NCBI GenBank assembly: GCA_019636345.1 | Contig: JAHBXQ010000011.1 | Coordinates: forward strand, 62,001 to 126,000 | Length of the DNA stretch: 64,000 nt | Source of the DNA: Pirellulales bacterium | Lineage (GTDB): Bacteria > Planctomycetota > Planctomycetia > Pirellulales > Lacipirellulaceae | Direction of reading: 5' to 3' | Part shown: one piece after another, positions 34,843 through 43,536 of the stretch | Layout of the letters: each line of letters starts with the position of its first letter | How positions within the stretch are numbered: the stretch's first letter is position 1 | Translations under genes and position numbers: made by a program | The notes under the pieces: generated by a model | Told to the model about the DNA's origin: nothing | The model's input: the letters and a program-made list of their open reading frames with translations, nothing else | The model's database searches: none

Positions 34843-34907
34843 GCCTGCGGAGGCTTGTCCGAACCGGTCGGGCCGTTCTTCTTTCGCCCTGGCTCCTTGC
34901 GTGTGCG

Positions 34908-35330
34908 ATGCCCCGCCCTGCCCCCGCCGCCGCCGACCCGCATCGCCGCACCCGGGACGATCACGCCCAAGAGACGGCCGAGGACTACGTCGAGGCGATT
35001 GCCGAGGTCCACGCCGCCGAGGGGCGTTGTCGAGTCATTGATCTCGCTCGGCTGTTCGACGTGAGCCACGTCACCGTCAGCAAGGTCGTCGCCCGGCTGC
35101 GCCGCGAGGGGCTGGTCGAGGGGGAGGCCTATGCCCCGCTGACCTTGACCCCTCGAGGTCGGCAGCTCGCCGACGAGTCGCGTCGCCGGCACGAGATCGT
35201 CTACAATTTTTTGCGCGCCATCGGGGTGAGCGCCCGCGTCGCGGCGATTGATACCGAGGGGATCGAGCACCACGTGAGTCCCCAAACGCTCGAGTGCTTC
35301 CGGAAGCTCACCGCCAAGATGCAGGGTTGA
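34908..35330 (+). CDS. mntR: MntR-like DtxR-family metalloregulator
   Basis: This 140-residue protein is a short DtxR-family regulator without the SH3-like domain. The helix-turn-helix is RVIDLARLFDVSHVTVSKVV (residues 42-61). All six positions that bind manganese in Bacillus MntR appear conserved: Asp26, Glu29, His95, Glu117, Glu120 and His121 (in AEDYVEAI, RRHEIV and TEGIEHH). It probably represses the divergent uptake operon when manganese is plentiful, through the two palindromes in the 228-bp gap. The N-terminal 18 residues before the family start are an extension. Confidence 0.9.
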   Translation: MPRPAPAAADPHRRTRDDHAQETAEDYVEAIAEVHAAEGRCRVIDLARLFDVSHVTVSKVVARLRREGLVEGEAYAPLTLTPRGRQLADESRRRHEIVYNFLRAIGVSARVAAIDTEGIEHHVSPQTLECFRKLTAKMQG

Positions 35331-35440
35331 TTCGCTGAATTTCCAGGCGGAGCCCCCCCGCAAACGCGGGATTGTCGATTCGGTTGCGGTTTGGCAGTTT
35401 GGCGTTCCGCCTCATTTCTTCTCCGGTTCGAGCCGTTTTG

Positions 35441-35469
35441 TTGGCCGAATCGGCGACAAGTGGTATCCT
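35441..35469 (+). promoter_or_regulatory. Candidate promoter of the GNAT gene
   Basis: TTGGCC (35441-35446) and TATCCT (35464-35469) are separated by 17 bases, each matching consensus at about 4 of 6. The start site would be near 35476, about 75 bases before the GNAT ATG. Support is modest. Confidence 0.3.
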
Positions 35470-35549
35470 TGCGGAAGCCAAACCGTCCCCCCTCGGGGTC
35501 GGTCCGCCAAACCTGCCCGCGCAATCGGTCCCGCACACCTCGCCCGCAT

Positions 35550-36140
35550 ATGCGCACCTTCAGCTACCGGTACTACAAACGGTTCCGGATGGAACTCGAT
35601 CTGCGCCGCTGGCGCCGGCCGACTGCCGCCGTTTGGTCTCCCGAGTACCGGCTGGTCCCCTGGTCCGCCGCTTTGGTCGAGTCTCACGGCGAAGTCAAGT
35701 TTCTCAGCTTCCGGGACGAGTTGGACGCGGTCGTCTTTCCGTGCCTGGGGCAAATGAACAGTTGCATTCGGCTGATGGAGGAGATCAGCCGGAAGCAGGG
35801 GTTCGTCCCCGAAGCGACTTGGCTGGCCGAGTACGTCGGCGCCGGGCCGAGGCTGGCGGAGTACTGCGGCACGATCCAGGCGATACGCATCAGCCGCTCG
35901 AAGGCCAACCTGCAGAACATCGGCGTCACCCCCCTCCACCGGGGCCACGGGGTCGCCAAGGCCCTGCTCGTGGCCGCCTGTACCGGGCTGCAGCAGGTCG
36001 GCGTCTCGCGAGTCGCTCTCGAGGTGACCGCCGATAATCAACTGGCGATCGGCTTGTACCGCCGCATGGGCTTCCGCACGGTGAAGACCCTCTACAAGGC
36101 GGTTGAACCGGACATGCCGCCGAACCCGGCGGCAGTGTAA
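35550..36140 (+). CDS. GNAT-family N-acetyltransferase
   Basis: This 196-residue protein carries the acetyl-CoA-binding motif A of GNAT enzymes in NIGVTPLHRGHGVAKALLVA, followed by VALEVTADNQLAIGLYRRMG and FRTVKTLYK. The N-terminal 85 residues are basic and not typical of the family, so they may hold a specificity element. The substrate is unknown. The start at 35550 is chosen because upstream in-frame codons give low-complexity sequence. It stands alone between mntR and the M16 pair. Confidence 0.8.
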   Translation: MRTFSYRYYKRFRMELDLRRWRRPTAAVWSPEYRLVPWSAALVESHGEVKFLSFRDELDAVVFPCLGQMNSCIRLMEEISRKQGFVPEATWLAEYVGAGPRLAEYCGTIQAIRISRSKANLQNIGVTPLHRGHGVAKALLVAACTGLQQVGVSRVALEVTADNQLAIGLYRRMGFRTVKTLYKAVEPDMPPNPAAV

Positions 36141-36302
36141 GGGCGTCGAACTCGCCCGCGACGCCATTTTCGCCCGAGTCTCTGCCGTCGGCGCCCTCCG
36201 CAGGCGAGACGGCGCCTGAGAGCCCCGGTTGTGAGAATCCTGCGCGACCGCTAATCTCGGGGCGTCGCTTGTGCCGCCCGGATGGTCTTTGCCCCCTTTT
36301 CT

Positions 36303-37559
36303 ATGACCGCTTCGCCCGTTTACCACGATCCGCCTGCTCGCGTGCACGAGTTTGCCAACGGGCTTGTGCTGTTGGCCGAACCGATCCCGTCGATGCAGTC
36401 GGCGGCGTTCACGCTGATGACCCCCTGCGGGTACAGTTGCGAGCCTGCCGATCGGCTGGGGTTGTCGGGGTTGGTGTGCGACATGGTCCTCCGCGGCGCG
36501 GGACGTCGCGACAGCCGGGCGCTGATCAACGACCTGGAGAACCTGGGGGTCGAGCGGGGCGAATCTGTCGGCGCCTCGCAGTCGAGCTTCAGCGGCGCCA
36601 CGCTCGCTGAGAGCTTGCCTGAGGCCCTTTCGATTTACGCCGACATCGTTCGCCGGCCCCACCTGCCGGCTGATCAGCTCGAAGCTGCGCAGCAAGTGTG
36701 CCTGCAGGAGATTCGCGGCGTCGAAGACGAGCCGGGGCAGAGGGTGATGGTCGAATTGCGGCGCCGCACGTATCCCGATCCCTGGGGCCGTCCCAGCCAC
36801 GGCGACGAGGCGGGCGTCATGGCCGCCACCGACGCCGAAGTCGCGGCCCACTGGCGGCACAACTATCGCCCCAACGGCTCCATCCTGGCGGTCGCAGGGA
36901 ACTTTGACTGGGATCGACTGCTCGACCATGTCGACGACCTGCTCGGCGATTGGCCCGCGGTCGCCGTCGAACCGGCGATCGACCGCGATCCGGCCGACAC
37001 GTCGCCTCACATTGAGTACGACTCGAACCAATGCCACATCGGCATCGCGTATGCGACCGTGCCGTACAAACACCCCGATTACATGCAGGCGTGGGCCGCG
37101 GTCGGGATTTTATCGGGGGGGATGAGCTCGCGGCTGTTCACCGAGGTCCGCGAGAAGCGGGGGCTGTGCTACACGGTGAGCGCCTCGCTGCAGACCCAGC
37201 GCGAACGGGCTCGGGTCCTGTGCTACGCCGGCACGACCGCTGAACGAGCCCAGGAGACGCTCGACGTCACCTACGCCGAGCTTGTGCGATTGGCCGACGG
37301 AGTGACTCAGGCCGAACTCGACCGGCTCAAGGCCCGCATCAAGAGCAGCCTGATCATGCAACAGGAATCGACCTCGGCCCGCTCGAGCGCGATTGCCCGC
37401 GATTGGTTCCACCTCGGCCGGGTTCGGACGCTCGAAGAGATCAGCGACTTGGTCGACGCCCTGACCGCCGAGACGATCAGCTCCTATCTGGCGGCCAATC
37501 CTCCGAGCGACTTCACCTTCGCTACGCTCGGCCCGACGCCGCTGGCGATCCCCACATAA
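36303..37559 (+). CDS. M16 peptidase-like subunit lacking the zinc motif
   Basis: This 418-residue protein has the M16 (pitrilysin/mitochondrial processing peptidase) fold. Where the active subunit has HFLEH, it has GLVCD (residues 56-60), so all zinc-binding residues of the motif are missing. It keeps the other half of the family signature, GGMSSRLFTEVREKRGLCYT, whose Arg and Tyr position substrate in the partner. It is therefore likely the non-catalytic subunit of a heterodimer with the next gene's product. An ATG at 36282 would add seven residues. It is followed by its partner after 94 bp. Confidence 0.87.
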   Translation: MTASPVYHDPPARVHEFANGLVLLAEPIPSMQSAAFTLMTPCGYSCEPADRLGLSGLVCDMVLRGAGRRDSRALINDLENLGVERGESVGASQSSFSGATLAESLPEALSIYADIVRRPHLPADQLEAAQQVCLQEIRGVEDEPGQRVMVELRRRTYPDPWGRPSHGDEAGVMAATDAEVAAHWRHNYRPNGSILAVAGNFDWDRLLDHVDDLLGDWPAVAVEPAIDRDPADTSPHIEYDSNQCHIGIAYATVPYKHPDYMQAWAAVGILSGGMSSRLFTEVREKRGLCYTVSASLQTQRERARVLCYAGTTAERAQETLDVTYAELVRLADGVTQAELDRLKARIKSSLIMQQESTSARSSAIARDWFHLGRVRTLEEISDLVDALTAETISSYLAANPPSDFTFATLGPTPLAIPT

Positions 37560-37653
37560 ACGAAACAAGCATCTCACGCTGCCGCGCCGAGTTCGAAGGG
37601 GGCTCGCGCCGCTGCATGAGATGAGAATAGGCCCTTGTCGAGACCAGCAAGCC

Positions 37654-38889
37654 ATGGAATTCCGTCAGCACACGCTCGATAACGGCCTCGAGATCGTCGC
37701 CGAGTGCAACGAAGCGGCCCATACGTCGGGGATCGGCTTTTTCGTCCGCACGGGAGCTCGCGACGAGAGCGACGAGGTGGCCGGGGTCAGCCATTTTCTG
37801 GAACACATGGCGTTCAAGGGGACCCCGCGCCGTAGCGCCGAGGACGTCAATCGCGAGTTCGACGAGATCGGCGCCCACTACAACGCCTACACCAGCGAGG
37901 AGGCGACCGTCTACTACGCCTCGGTCCTGCCCGAGTGCCTGGGGGCCAGCGTCGACATCCTGGCTGACATTCTTCGGCCCAGCTTGCGGGTCGAGGATTT
38001 CGACATGGAGAAGAACGTCATCTTGGAAGAGATTCAGATGTACGCCGATCAGCCCCCGTTCGGCATGGACGACCATATCAAGGAGCTTCACTACGGCGAC
38101 CACCCTCTTGCCCGCAGCGTGTTGGGGACCTTGGAGTCGGTCGGGGCGCTCTCCGCCGATCAGATGCGCAGCTACTTCGAGTCGCGGTACTCGCCCGGCA
38201 ACGTGTTCGTGGCCGCGGCGGGCAAGATCGACTTCGACGAGTTGGTGAAGCAAGTCGCTGCGCGGTGCGACGCCTGGACGCCGCGGGCGACGCCGCGCGA
38301 GATTCGCCGCCCCGAGTCGCGCACGGCCGTGAAACATGTCGTCCGCGAGTCCTCGACGCAGCAATACATCTTGCAACTAGCCGACGGCCCCGCGGCCGAG
38401 GACGCCGACCGCTATGCCGCAAAGATCCTGGCCACGATGATCGGCGACGACTCGGGGAGCCGCATGTACTGGGATCTCGTGGACTCGGGGCTCGTCGAGT
38501 CGGCCAGCCTGGGGCACTACGAGTATCAGGGAGCCGGGATGATGTTCACCTGGGTGAGTTGCCTCCCCGAGGACGCGGTCGACAATTACGCGCGGATTCA
38601 CGAGTTGCTCGCCGCTGTCGAGCGCGACGGGTTCCGCCCTGAGGAACTGCGGCAGGCCCAGAACAAGGTCAAGTCGCGCGTCGTGCTAGGGAGCGAAAAG
38701 CCCCGCAATCGACTGTTCAACGTCGGCGGCAACTGGATGCAGCGTCGCGAGTACCGCAGCGTCGCGGCCGACCTCGCCGCAGTCGACTCCCTCACGCTCG
38801 CCGACATTCACGCGGTGCTGGCGAAGTATCCGCTTACCCGGGCGACGACGGTCACGATCGGGCCGCTGACGAGCTTCGACGTGGGGTGA
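37654..38889 (+). CDS. Catalytic M16 peptidase subunit
   Basis: This 411-residue protein carries the inverted zinc motif HFLEH (47-51) and the third ligand in NVILEEIQMY (about Glu125). It lacks the matching RLFxExRExxGLxY block: here the corresponding region reads DSGSRMYWDLVDSGLVESAS, so the tyrosine is lost. The two neighbouring M16 genes are thus complementary, like the beta and alpha subunits of mitochondrial processing peptidase. No signal peptide is present, so it is probably cytoplasmic. The start at 37654 is preferred over 37621, where the extra residues are not conserved. Confidence 0.92.
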   Translation: MEFRQHTLDNGLEIVAECNEAAHTSGIGFFVRTGARDESDEVAGVSHFLEHMAFKGTPRRSAEDVNREFDEIGAHYNAYTSEEATVYYASVLPECLGASVDILADILRPSLRVEDFDMEKNVILEEIQMYADQPPFGMDDHIKELHYGDHPLARSVLGTLESVGALSADQMRSYFESRYSPGNVFVAAAGKIDFDELVKQVAARCDAWTPRATPREIRRPESRTAVKHVVRESSTQQYILQLADGPAAEDADRYAAKILATMIGDDSGSRMYWDLVDSGLVESASLGHYEYQGAGMMFTWVSCLPEDAVDNYARIHELLAAVERDGFRPEELRQAQNKVKSRVVLGSEKPRNRLFNVGGNWMQRREYRSVAADLAAVDSLTLADIHAVLAKYPLTRATTVTIGPLTSFDVG

Positions 38890-38958
38890 CGTGCGTCCGA
38901 GGGGCGTCCGAGCAGGTCAATGCGGCGCCACGGACCGACCCCCGAACGGAGCCGCGAC

Positions 38959-39630
38959 TCACCCTAAATCTCGCATCGCGTCGATCGCCGTTTGCTTGCC
39001 GATCACCAGCAGGAATTGGTCGATCTTCAGCTTGTAGTCGCCGCCGGGGAACATCTCCAACTCGCCGCTTAAGGCGTCCTTGACGCCCAAGACCCACACG
39101 CTGAATCGCTTGCGGATGTCGATCTCTTGCAGCGTCTTGCCGATCAGCGTATCGGGAACCGCGATTTCGACGAAGCTATAGTCGGGGCTCAGCGGCAGGA
39201 AATCGACGATGTTCGGGCGGATGAGTCGATCGGCGAGCGACTCTGCGATTTCCGCCTCGGGGAAGATCACTCGCGAGGCGCCGAGGCTCTTGAGGATCTG
39301 GCCGTGCTCGTGGGTCACCCCTTTGACGATGATCCGCTTGGCTCCCAGGTCGCGGCAGTGGAGCGTCGCCAACAGCGACTGGGTGATGTCTTCGCCCAGG
39401 CTGATGATGACCGCGGTCGCGTCGGCCAGGGCGAGGTGCTCGAGCGTGCTCCGTTCAGTCGCATTGCCGATGACGGGCTCGTAGAGCACGTCGCTCAAGT
39501 CGCTGATTTTTTCGCGACTGCCGTCAAGCCCGGTGATGCGGGCGCCGTGCGATGACAACCGGCGCGCCAGCGCGGCGCCGAAGGAGCCCATGCCGATGAT
39601 GATGTAATGCTGCTTTTTCGGTTCAGCCAT
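38959..39630 (-). CDS. KtrA/TrkA-type potassium channel regulatory subunit
   Basis: This 223-residue cytoplasmic protein has a RCK N-terminal domain (HYIIIGMGSFGAALARRLSS, GxGxxG binding NAD or ATP; residues 8-27) and a TrkA_C domain (about 140-223). It gates the potassium-transporting membrane subunit encoded 215 bp upstream on the same strand. It is single-domain, half the length of E. coli TrkA, and fits KtrA. It converges on the M16 gene. Confidence 0.9.
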   Translation of the reverse strand: MAEPKKQHYIIIGMGSFGAALARRLSSHGARITGLDGSREKISDLSDVLYEPVIGNATERSTLEHLALADATAVIISLGEDITQSLLATLHCRDLGAKRIIVKGVTHEHGQILKSLGASRVIFPEAEIAESLADRLIRPNIVDFLPLSPDYSFVEIAVPDTLIGKTLQEIDIRKRFSVWVLGVKDALSGELEMFPGGDYKLKIDQFLLVIGKQTAIDAMRDLG

Positions 39631-39845
39631 AACGGATCAGTCAGGTTGCGAGAACTGCGTTCTCAGTGGCGAGTGAAGCGGCGACGGGGATCTGCAGGGA
39701 CAGTCAAGTCGTTGCAGCTCTGTTCGGCAAAACATCGCCGCCGAGTGCACGGAGAGTGCTGAGGGAGCGGAATTCGGAGTCGGCATACGTTGAGCGTCGA
39801 TCATCCTCGGGCGTTCCAGCGTCCTCATATCTCAAGGTCCTCTCG

Positions 39846-41237
39846 TCAGCCCAACAACGGTTCCTCCCGCTCGTACTCGAGCGTGTGCCTCTGCTCGATC
39901 GAGGAGACGGCCGCGAACACCGAAATCGGCCCCAAGCGGCCGAGGAACATGCAACAGATGATGACGATCCGGGCGAGATTCGACAACTCGGTCGTCATGC
40001 CGGTGCTGAGCCCGACGGTTCCCAGGGCCGAGGCGGTCTCGAACAGCACGTCGATGAACAGACCCTGCGAGCGATCAGCGACGGGCTGACGCTGCTGCAT
40101 GACGAGGATCGCGGTCACCGAGACGACCATGATGACGGTGAACAGCATGGCGACGGCGGTCGCTCGGCCGGCGGTCTCGGCGGGGATCGAACGGCGGAAG
40201 AAGTTGACGTGACTTGCTCCGCGAAATCGCGACCAAGCGTGGAGCACCAGCACCATCAGCGTCGAGATCTTGAATCCCCCTGCGGTCGAGCACGGCCCGG
40301 CTCCCACGAGCATCAACAGCAGCGTGATGAACAACGATGCGTTGGTCAACGTGCCGACGTCAATCGTGTTGAATCCCGCCGTGCGGCAGGAGACGGCGTG
40401 AAACGCGGCCCCCATCGCACGTTGCCACCATGGCATCGAGCGAAAGGCCTTGTCGAATTCCAACAGCAGGAAGGTCAACGTGCTGAGCGCCAACAGCCCG
40501 CCGGTGCCCAGCAGCATCACTTTGCTGTGCAGGCTGAGATGTTGCCACAACTCGCCCCAGGGGCGTTTCCAGTTGCGCGCCAAATCGAGAATGACCGGAT
40601 AGCCCAGCCCCCCGACAATCACCAGCGCCATGATTGTGAGGCAGACGATCGGGTCGTCGCGGTACTGCACCATGCTGTTGGCGTAGAGCGCGAACCCCGC
40701 GTTGCAGAACGCGGACACCGAGTGGAATAAACCCGACCACAGTGCGCGGCTCAGGGACCCCTGTTCGGTCATCCAGAATCGCAACGACAGGATTGCCCAG
40801 CCGACAGCTTCGCAGACGAAGGTGGCGTAAATGACGTTTCGCAACACCCATTTCAGGTCGACGCGATCGCCGGCCCCCAGGGTTTCGGCGATGACGTTGC
40901 GTTGTCGCAGGCTTGCCTGCGAGCCGAGGTTCAGCAACGTAAAGGTCGTGACGGTGACAATGCCGATGCCGCCGAGTTGGATCAAGCCGAGAATGACGAT
41001 TTGGCCGAACAGGCTGAACTCGCCGGCGGTGTCGCGGACCGTGAGTCCCGTGACGCAGGCCGCACTGGTGGCCGTGAAGTAGGCGTCCAACAGCGAGACG
41101 GGGCGATCGGCCCGTTCGCCGCGAGAAGCCGGCAGCTGCAGCAGCAGGGCCCCGACAGTGATCAGTCCGAAGAACGTGGCGAAAGAGACCCGGGCCGGGT
41201 ACTTGACCATCGATCCGGAAAAAGTGGTGGCGGCCAT
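39846..41237 (-). CDS. KtrB/TrkH-type potassium transporter membrane subunit
   Basis: This 463-residue protein has the four pore loops typical of the Trk/Ktr/HKT superfamily: TSAACVTGLTV, SVSAFCNAGFALY, VSCRTAGFNTI and ETASALGTVGLST, each supplying a selectivity-filter glycine. Between eight and ten membrane segments are seen. The four filter glycines favour potassium with sodium coupling as in KtrB. The regulatory subunit gene follows after 215 bp, where I see no gene. Upstream is a 517-bp gap. Confidence 0.92.
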   Translation of the reverse strand: MAATTFSGSMVKYPARVSFATFFGLITVGALLLQLPASRGERADRPVSLLDAYFTATSAACVTGLTVRDTAGEFSLFGQIVILGLIQLGGIGIVTVTTFTLLNLGSQASLRQRNVIAETLGAGDRVDLKWVLRNVIYATFVCEAVGWAILSLRFWMTEQGSLSRALWSGLFHSVSAFCNAGFALYANSMVQYRDDPIVCLTIMALVIVGGLGYPVILDLARNWKRPWGELWQHLSLHSKVMLLGTGGLLALSTLTFLLLEFDKAFRSMPWWQRAMGAAFHAVSCRTAGFNTIDVGTLTNASLFITLLLMLVGAGPCSTAGGFKISTLMVLVLHAWSRFRGASHVNFFRRSIPAETAGRATAVAMLFTVIMVVSVTAILVMQQRQPVADRSQGLFIDVLFETASALGTVGLSTGMTTELSNLARIVIICCMFLGRLGPISVFAAVSSIEQRHTLEYEREEPLLG

Positions 41238-41754
41238 AGGAGGCTACGATCAGACCGATTCTGTCAGGCTCAGGTTCAGCCAGGATCGCGGGAGTCGTGC
41301 CGCGCCGCTGCGACTGGGATATGCCAAGGGCCCGTTGTATCACAGGTTGCCGCAGCGGGAGAGGGGCGTTTCGACGCCCAGTTCTCCCGGAATTCGTCGG
41401 TTCGGCGACCGGCCGGCCGTCGCGGTTGCCCGTTTTCTCCGCAGAAAACGGTCGTAGGCTGGTTATGGCGGTCAAACCGATTTTCGTCCCACCCCGCCGA
41501 GGGGAGACGCGTCGCGAAATCCCCGGCCCCGCACTCTGCGGCAAGCTAGGTTTCACACGGGACCGAGGCGGTACGGCCGACAGGTCGGCGCCGCCAGCTT
41601 CCCCTCTCGCTCGTCACAGTCCTTCTCGTGGGTTCGATGCGACGCAACGCCCGGGGCGGAACGTTGCGAGGGTCGTTTCGGCCCCCTCGAGGCCTCCGGC
41701 CGAGCGCGAGCCTGTTTCGCGATTCCACGCCACGCTGCTGCACGGGACCACAGA
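41238..41754. other. 517-bp divergent gap without a supported gene
   Basis: Overlapping reading frames here lack ribosome-binding sites and sensible composition, so no gene is called. The only clear structure is the perfect palindrome at 41431-41450. I see no good promoter pair, RNA gene or repeat family member. Confidence 0.5.
41431..41450. promoter_or_regulatory. 20-bp palindrome in the ktrB / REC-HDOD gap
   Basis: CGTTTTCT-CCGC-AGAAAACG has perfect 8-bp arms. It lies about 195 bp upstream of the ktrB-type gene and 305 bp upstream of the REC-HDOD gene, so it may be a dimeric regulator site. It lacks a T-tract, so it is not a terminator. Confidence 0.4.
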
Positions 41755-42972
41755 ATGGCCGCCAATGATCTGCGCGTCTTGATCGTCGACGACGATCGCG
41801 AGTCGCTGGACCGGACCCAGCGAATGCTGCGAGCCTATCGCCGCGATTGGGAAATGGAGTTTTGTCTCGGCGCCGCCGCGGGGCTCGATTCCCTCGCCCA
41901 AAAGCCCTACGACGCGGTGGTCGCCGACCTGAACATGTTCGGCGTCGACGGGGCCGAGATGCTCGGCTGCGTCCGCGACTTGTATCCCGACGCCGTGCGA
42001 TTGTTGGTTTGCCCTCCCGAGAAGTCGGCGGCGCTTGTCAAGTCGCTGGGGGTGGCTCATCGGTACTTGTCCAAACCGGTCGACGTCGGCCTGATGCGCG
42101 AGTCGATCGCGCGCGCCGCGATGCTGGGTCGGCGCTTGCGCAAGCCGGGGGTGAAGGGGCTGGTGAGCCAGATCGACAAGCTCCCCTCGCTTCCCGACGT
42201 GTACATCGCCATCGTCGAGGAGCTGCAGCGCGAGGACGCCGAGGTGGGCCGCGTCTCTGAGTTGTTGGCTCGCGACGTCAGCATGACCGCCAAGGTGCTG
42301 CAATTGGTCAACAGCTCGTTTTTCGGACTGGCGGTCCACGTCTCCGACGTCCGGCACGCGGCGGCTCTGCTGGGGCTCAACTCGCTCAAGCCGCTCGTGT
42401 TGACGGCGGGAGTCTTTAAGCAGCTTGAAGAGTCGCGGATCCCCGCCGAACTGCTCGAACGGGTCATGGATCACAGTCTGGCCGTTGGGGCCTTGGCTCA
42501 GCACATCGCAATTGTCGAGGGGCTCCCTCGCGACGCGGCCGACAACGCGATGCTCGCCGGCGTGCTGCACGACATCGGCAAGCTGGTCCTCTCGGATCAC
42601 TTCGGACGCAACTACGCGTTGGTCTGTCAGGCGGCCGAGCAATCGGGCCTGCCGCTGTTGGCCGCCGAGCAGGATCAGCTCGAAGCGACCCATGCCGACA
42701 TCGGCGGTTACCTGCTGGGGCTGTGGGGTCTGCCTCAGGATATTGTCGAGGCGGTCGCCTTCCACCACGATCCCCGCGCGCTGGATTGCTCGACCTTCTC
42801 CCCGTTGACGGCCGTTCACGTCGCCAACGCGATCGTCCATGCCCGCCGGGACGAGGACGGTCAGCGGAAGGTCGATCCGACGAAGTTCGATCGCAAGCAC
42901 TTGGCCAAGCTGAAGTGCGAGCATCGCGTATCAGCTTGGGTCGCGCTGGCCGAAGAGGCGGTCGCGGTCTGA
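41755..42972 (+). CDS. Response regulator with receiver and HDOD domains
   Basis: This 405-residue protein has an N-terminal receiver domain (residues 6-120) with VLIVDDDRES, the phosphorylatable Asp58 (VVADLNMFG) and Lys107 (YLSKPVD). Then follows an HDOD domain (about 135-335; KLPSLPDVYIAIVEEL, LLGLNSLKPLVL, GVLHDIGKLVLSDHFG). The HD motif is present in the form HDIGK. HDOD proteins act in signalling, often without catalytic activity. There is no kinase gene nearby. Such REC-HDOD proteins are numerous in Planctomycetes and delta-proteobacteria, so no pathway is assigned. Confidence 0.9.
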   Translation: MAANDLRVLIVDDDRESLDRTQRMLRAYRRDWEMEFCLGAAAGLDSLAQKPYDAVVADLNMFGVDGAEMLGCVRDLYPDAVRLLVCPPEKSAALVKSLGVAHRYLSKPVDVGLMRESIARAAMLGRRLRKPGVKGLVSQIDKLPSLPDVYIAIVEELQREDAEVGRVSELLARDVSMTAKVLQLVNSSFFGLAVHVSDVRHAAALLGLNSLKPLVLTAGVFKQLEESRIPAELLERVMDHSLAVGALAQHIAIVEGLPRDAADNAMLAGVLHDIGKLVLSDHFGRNYALVCQAAEQSGLPLLAAEQDQLEATHADIGGYLLGLWGLPQDIVEAVAFHHDPRALDCSTFSPLTAVHVANAIVHARRDEDGQRKVDPTKFDRKHLAKLKCEHRVSAWVALAEEAVAV

Positions 42973-42985
42973 TCCGAGCGTCGGT

Positions 42986-43381
42986 TCACCACTGTCGCAG
43001 ATACTCTGCGAGTCCGTGGTCCGCGAACCATGCGGCCGTCCACGATTGCTCGCTGGCGTACCCTCGCCGGTCGTCGGGCAGCAGATAGGTCTCGCACTCG
43101 ATCGTGCGGCCGTCGTCGAGCGCGACCGTCACCGGCGCCCGGTCGTAGAGCGACGACTCGTACTCGTCCAACAGCGAGACGGTTTCCGGGTCGAGATCGA
43201 AGTAGACGAGCCCCGGCACTTGCTCGACGGGCTCCCCGCGGGACATGACCGGAAACAACTGCCCGGCGGCCCGCCGCACCCGATAGCCCGTCACGCTTCC
43301 CCCTTGGGAAGCGAACCGTCGCGGCACGACGCGGTCCCACACTTCGGCGAACATGAGCGTGCCGTAGGCGAACAGGTGCAT
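42986..43381 (-). CDS. Gamma-glutamylcyclotransferase-like (GGCT/AIG2) protein
   Basis: This 131-residue protein has the family start AYGTLMF (YGTL at 6-9, binding the gamma-glutamyl carboxylate) and an acidic centre LLDEYESSLY, with the likely catalytic glutamate at about 75. Such enzymes cyclise gamma-glutamyl amines or peptides to 5-oxoproline. A 5-oxoprolinase-like gene lies 6 kb further on, but the link is only suggestive. It converges with the REC-HDOD gene with 13 bp between stops. Confidence 0.85.
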   Translation of the reverse strand: MHLFAYGTLMFAEVWDRVVPRRFASQGGSVTGYRVRRAAGQLFPVMSRGEPVEQVPGLVYFDLDPETVSLLDEYESSLYDRAPVTVALDDGRTIECETYLLPDDRRGYASEQSWTAAWFADHGLAEYLRQW

Positions 43382-43536
43382 GACGGAACCAGACAGAGAA
43401 CTTGAGGATCGAAAGCCGCGAGTTTCCGATCGTCCGACGTCGCGTGGGAGATTCTAACAGAAACTGCCTCCGTTGCGTTTCGGCAAGGCGCGGGTTTCGC
43501 GACCGGCGAGTTCTTGCGATGCTTCCGCGAGGATGC

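Noticed and set aside
36303-37559. Calling the first M16 protein an active protease
   Set aside because: The HxxEH motif is replaced by GLVCD, so it cannot bind the catalytic zinc in the usual way.
39637-39828. 63-codon frame between the two potassium-uptake genes
   Set aside because: Composition is proline/serine-rich without hydrophobic core or ribosome-binding site. The gap is probably untranslated spacer.
41297-41782. 161-codon frame in the gap before the REC-HDOD gene
   Set aside because: No start signal, arginine/proline-rich shadow-like composition, and it runs into the receiver-domain gene in another frame.
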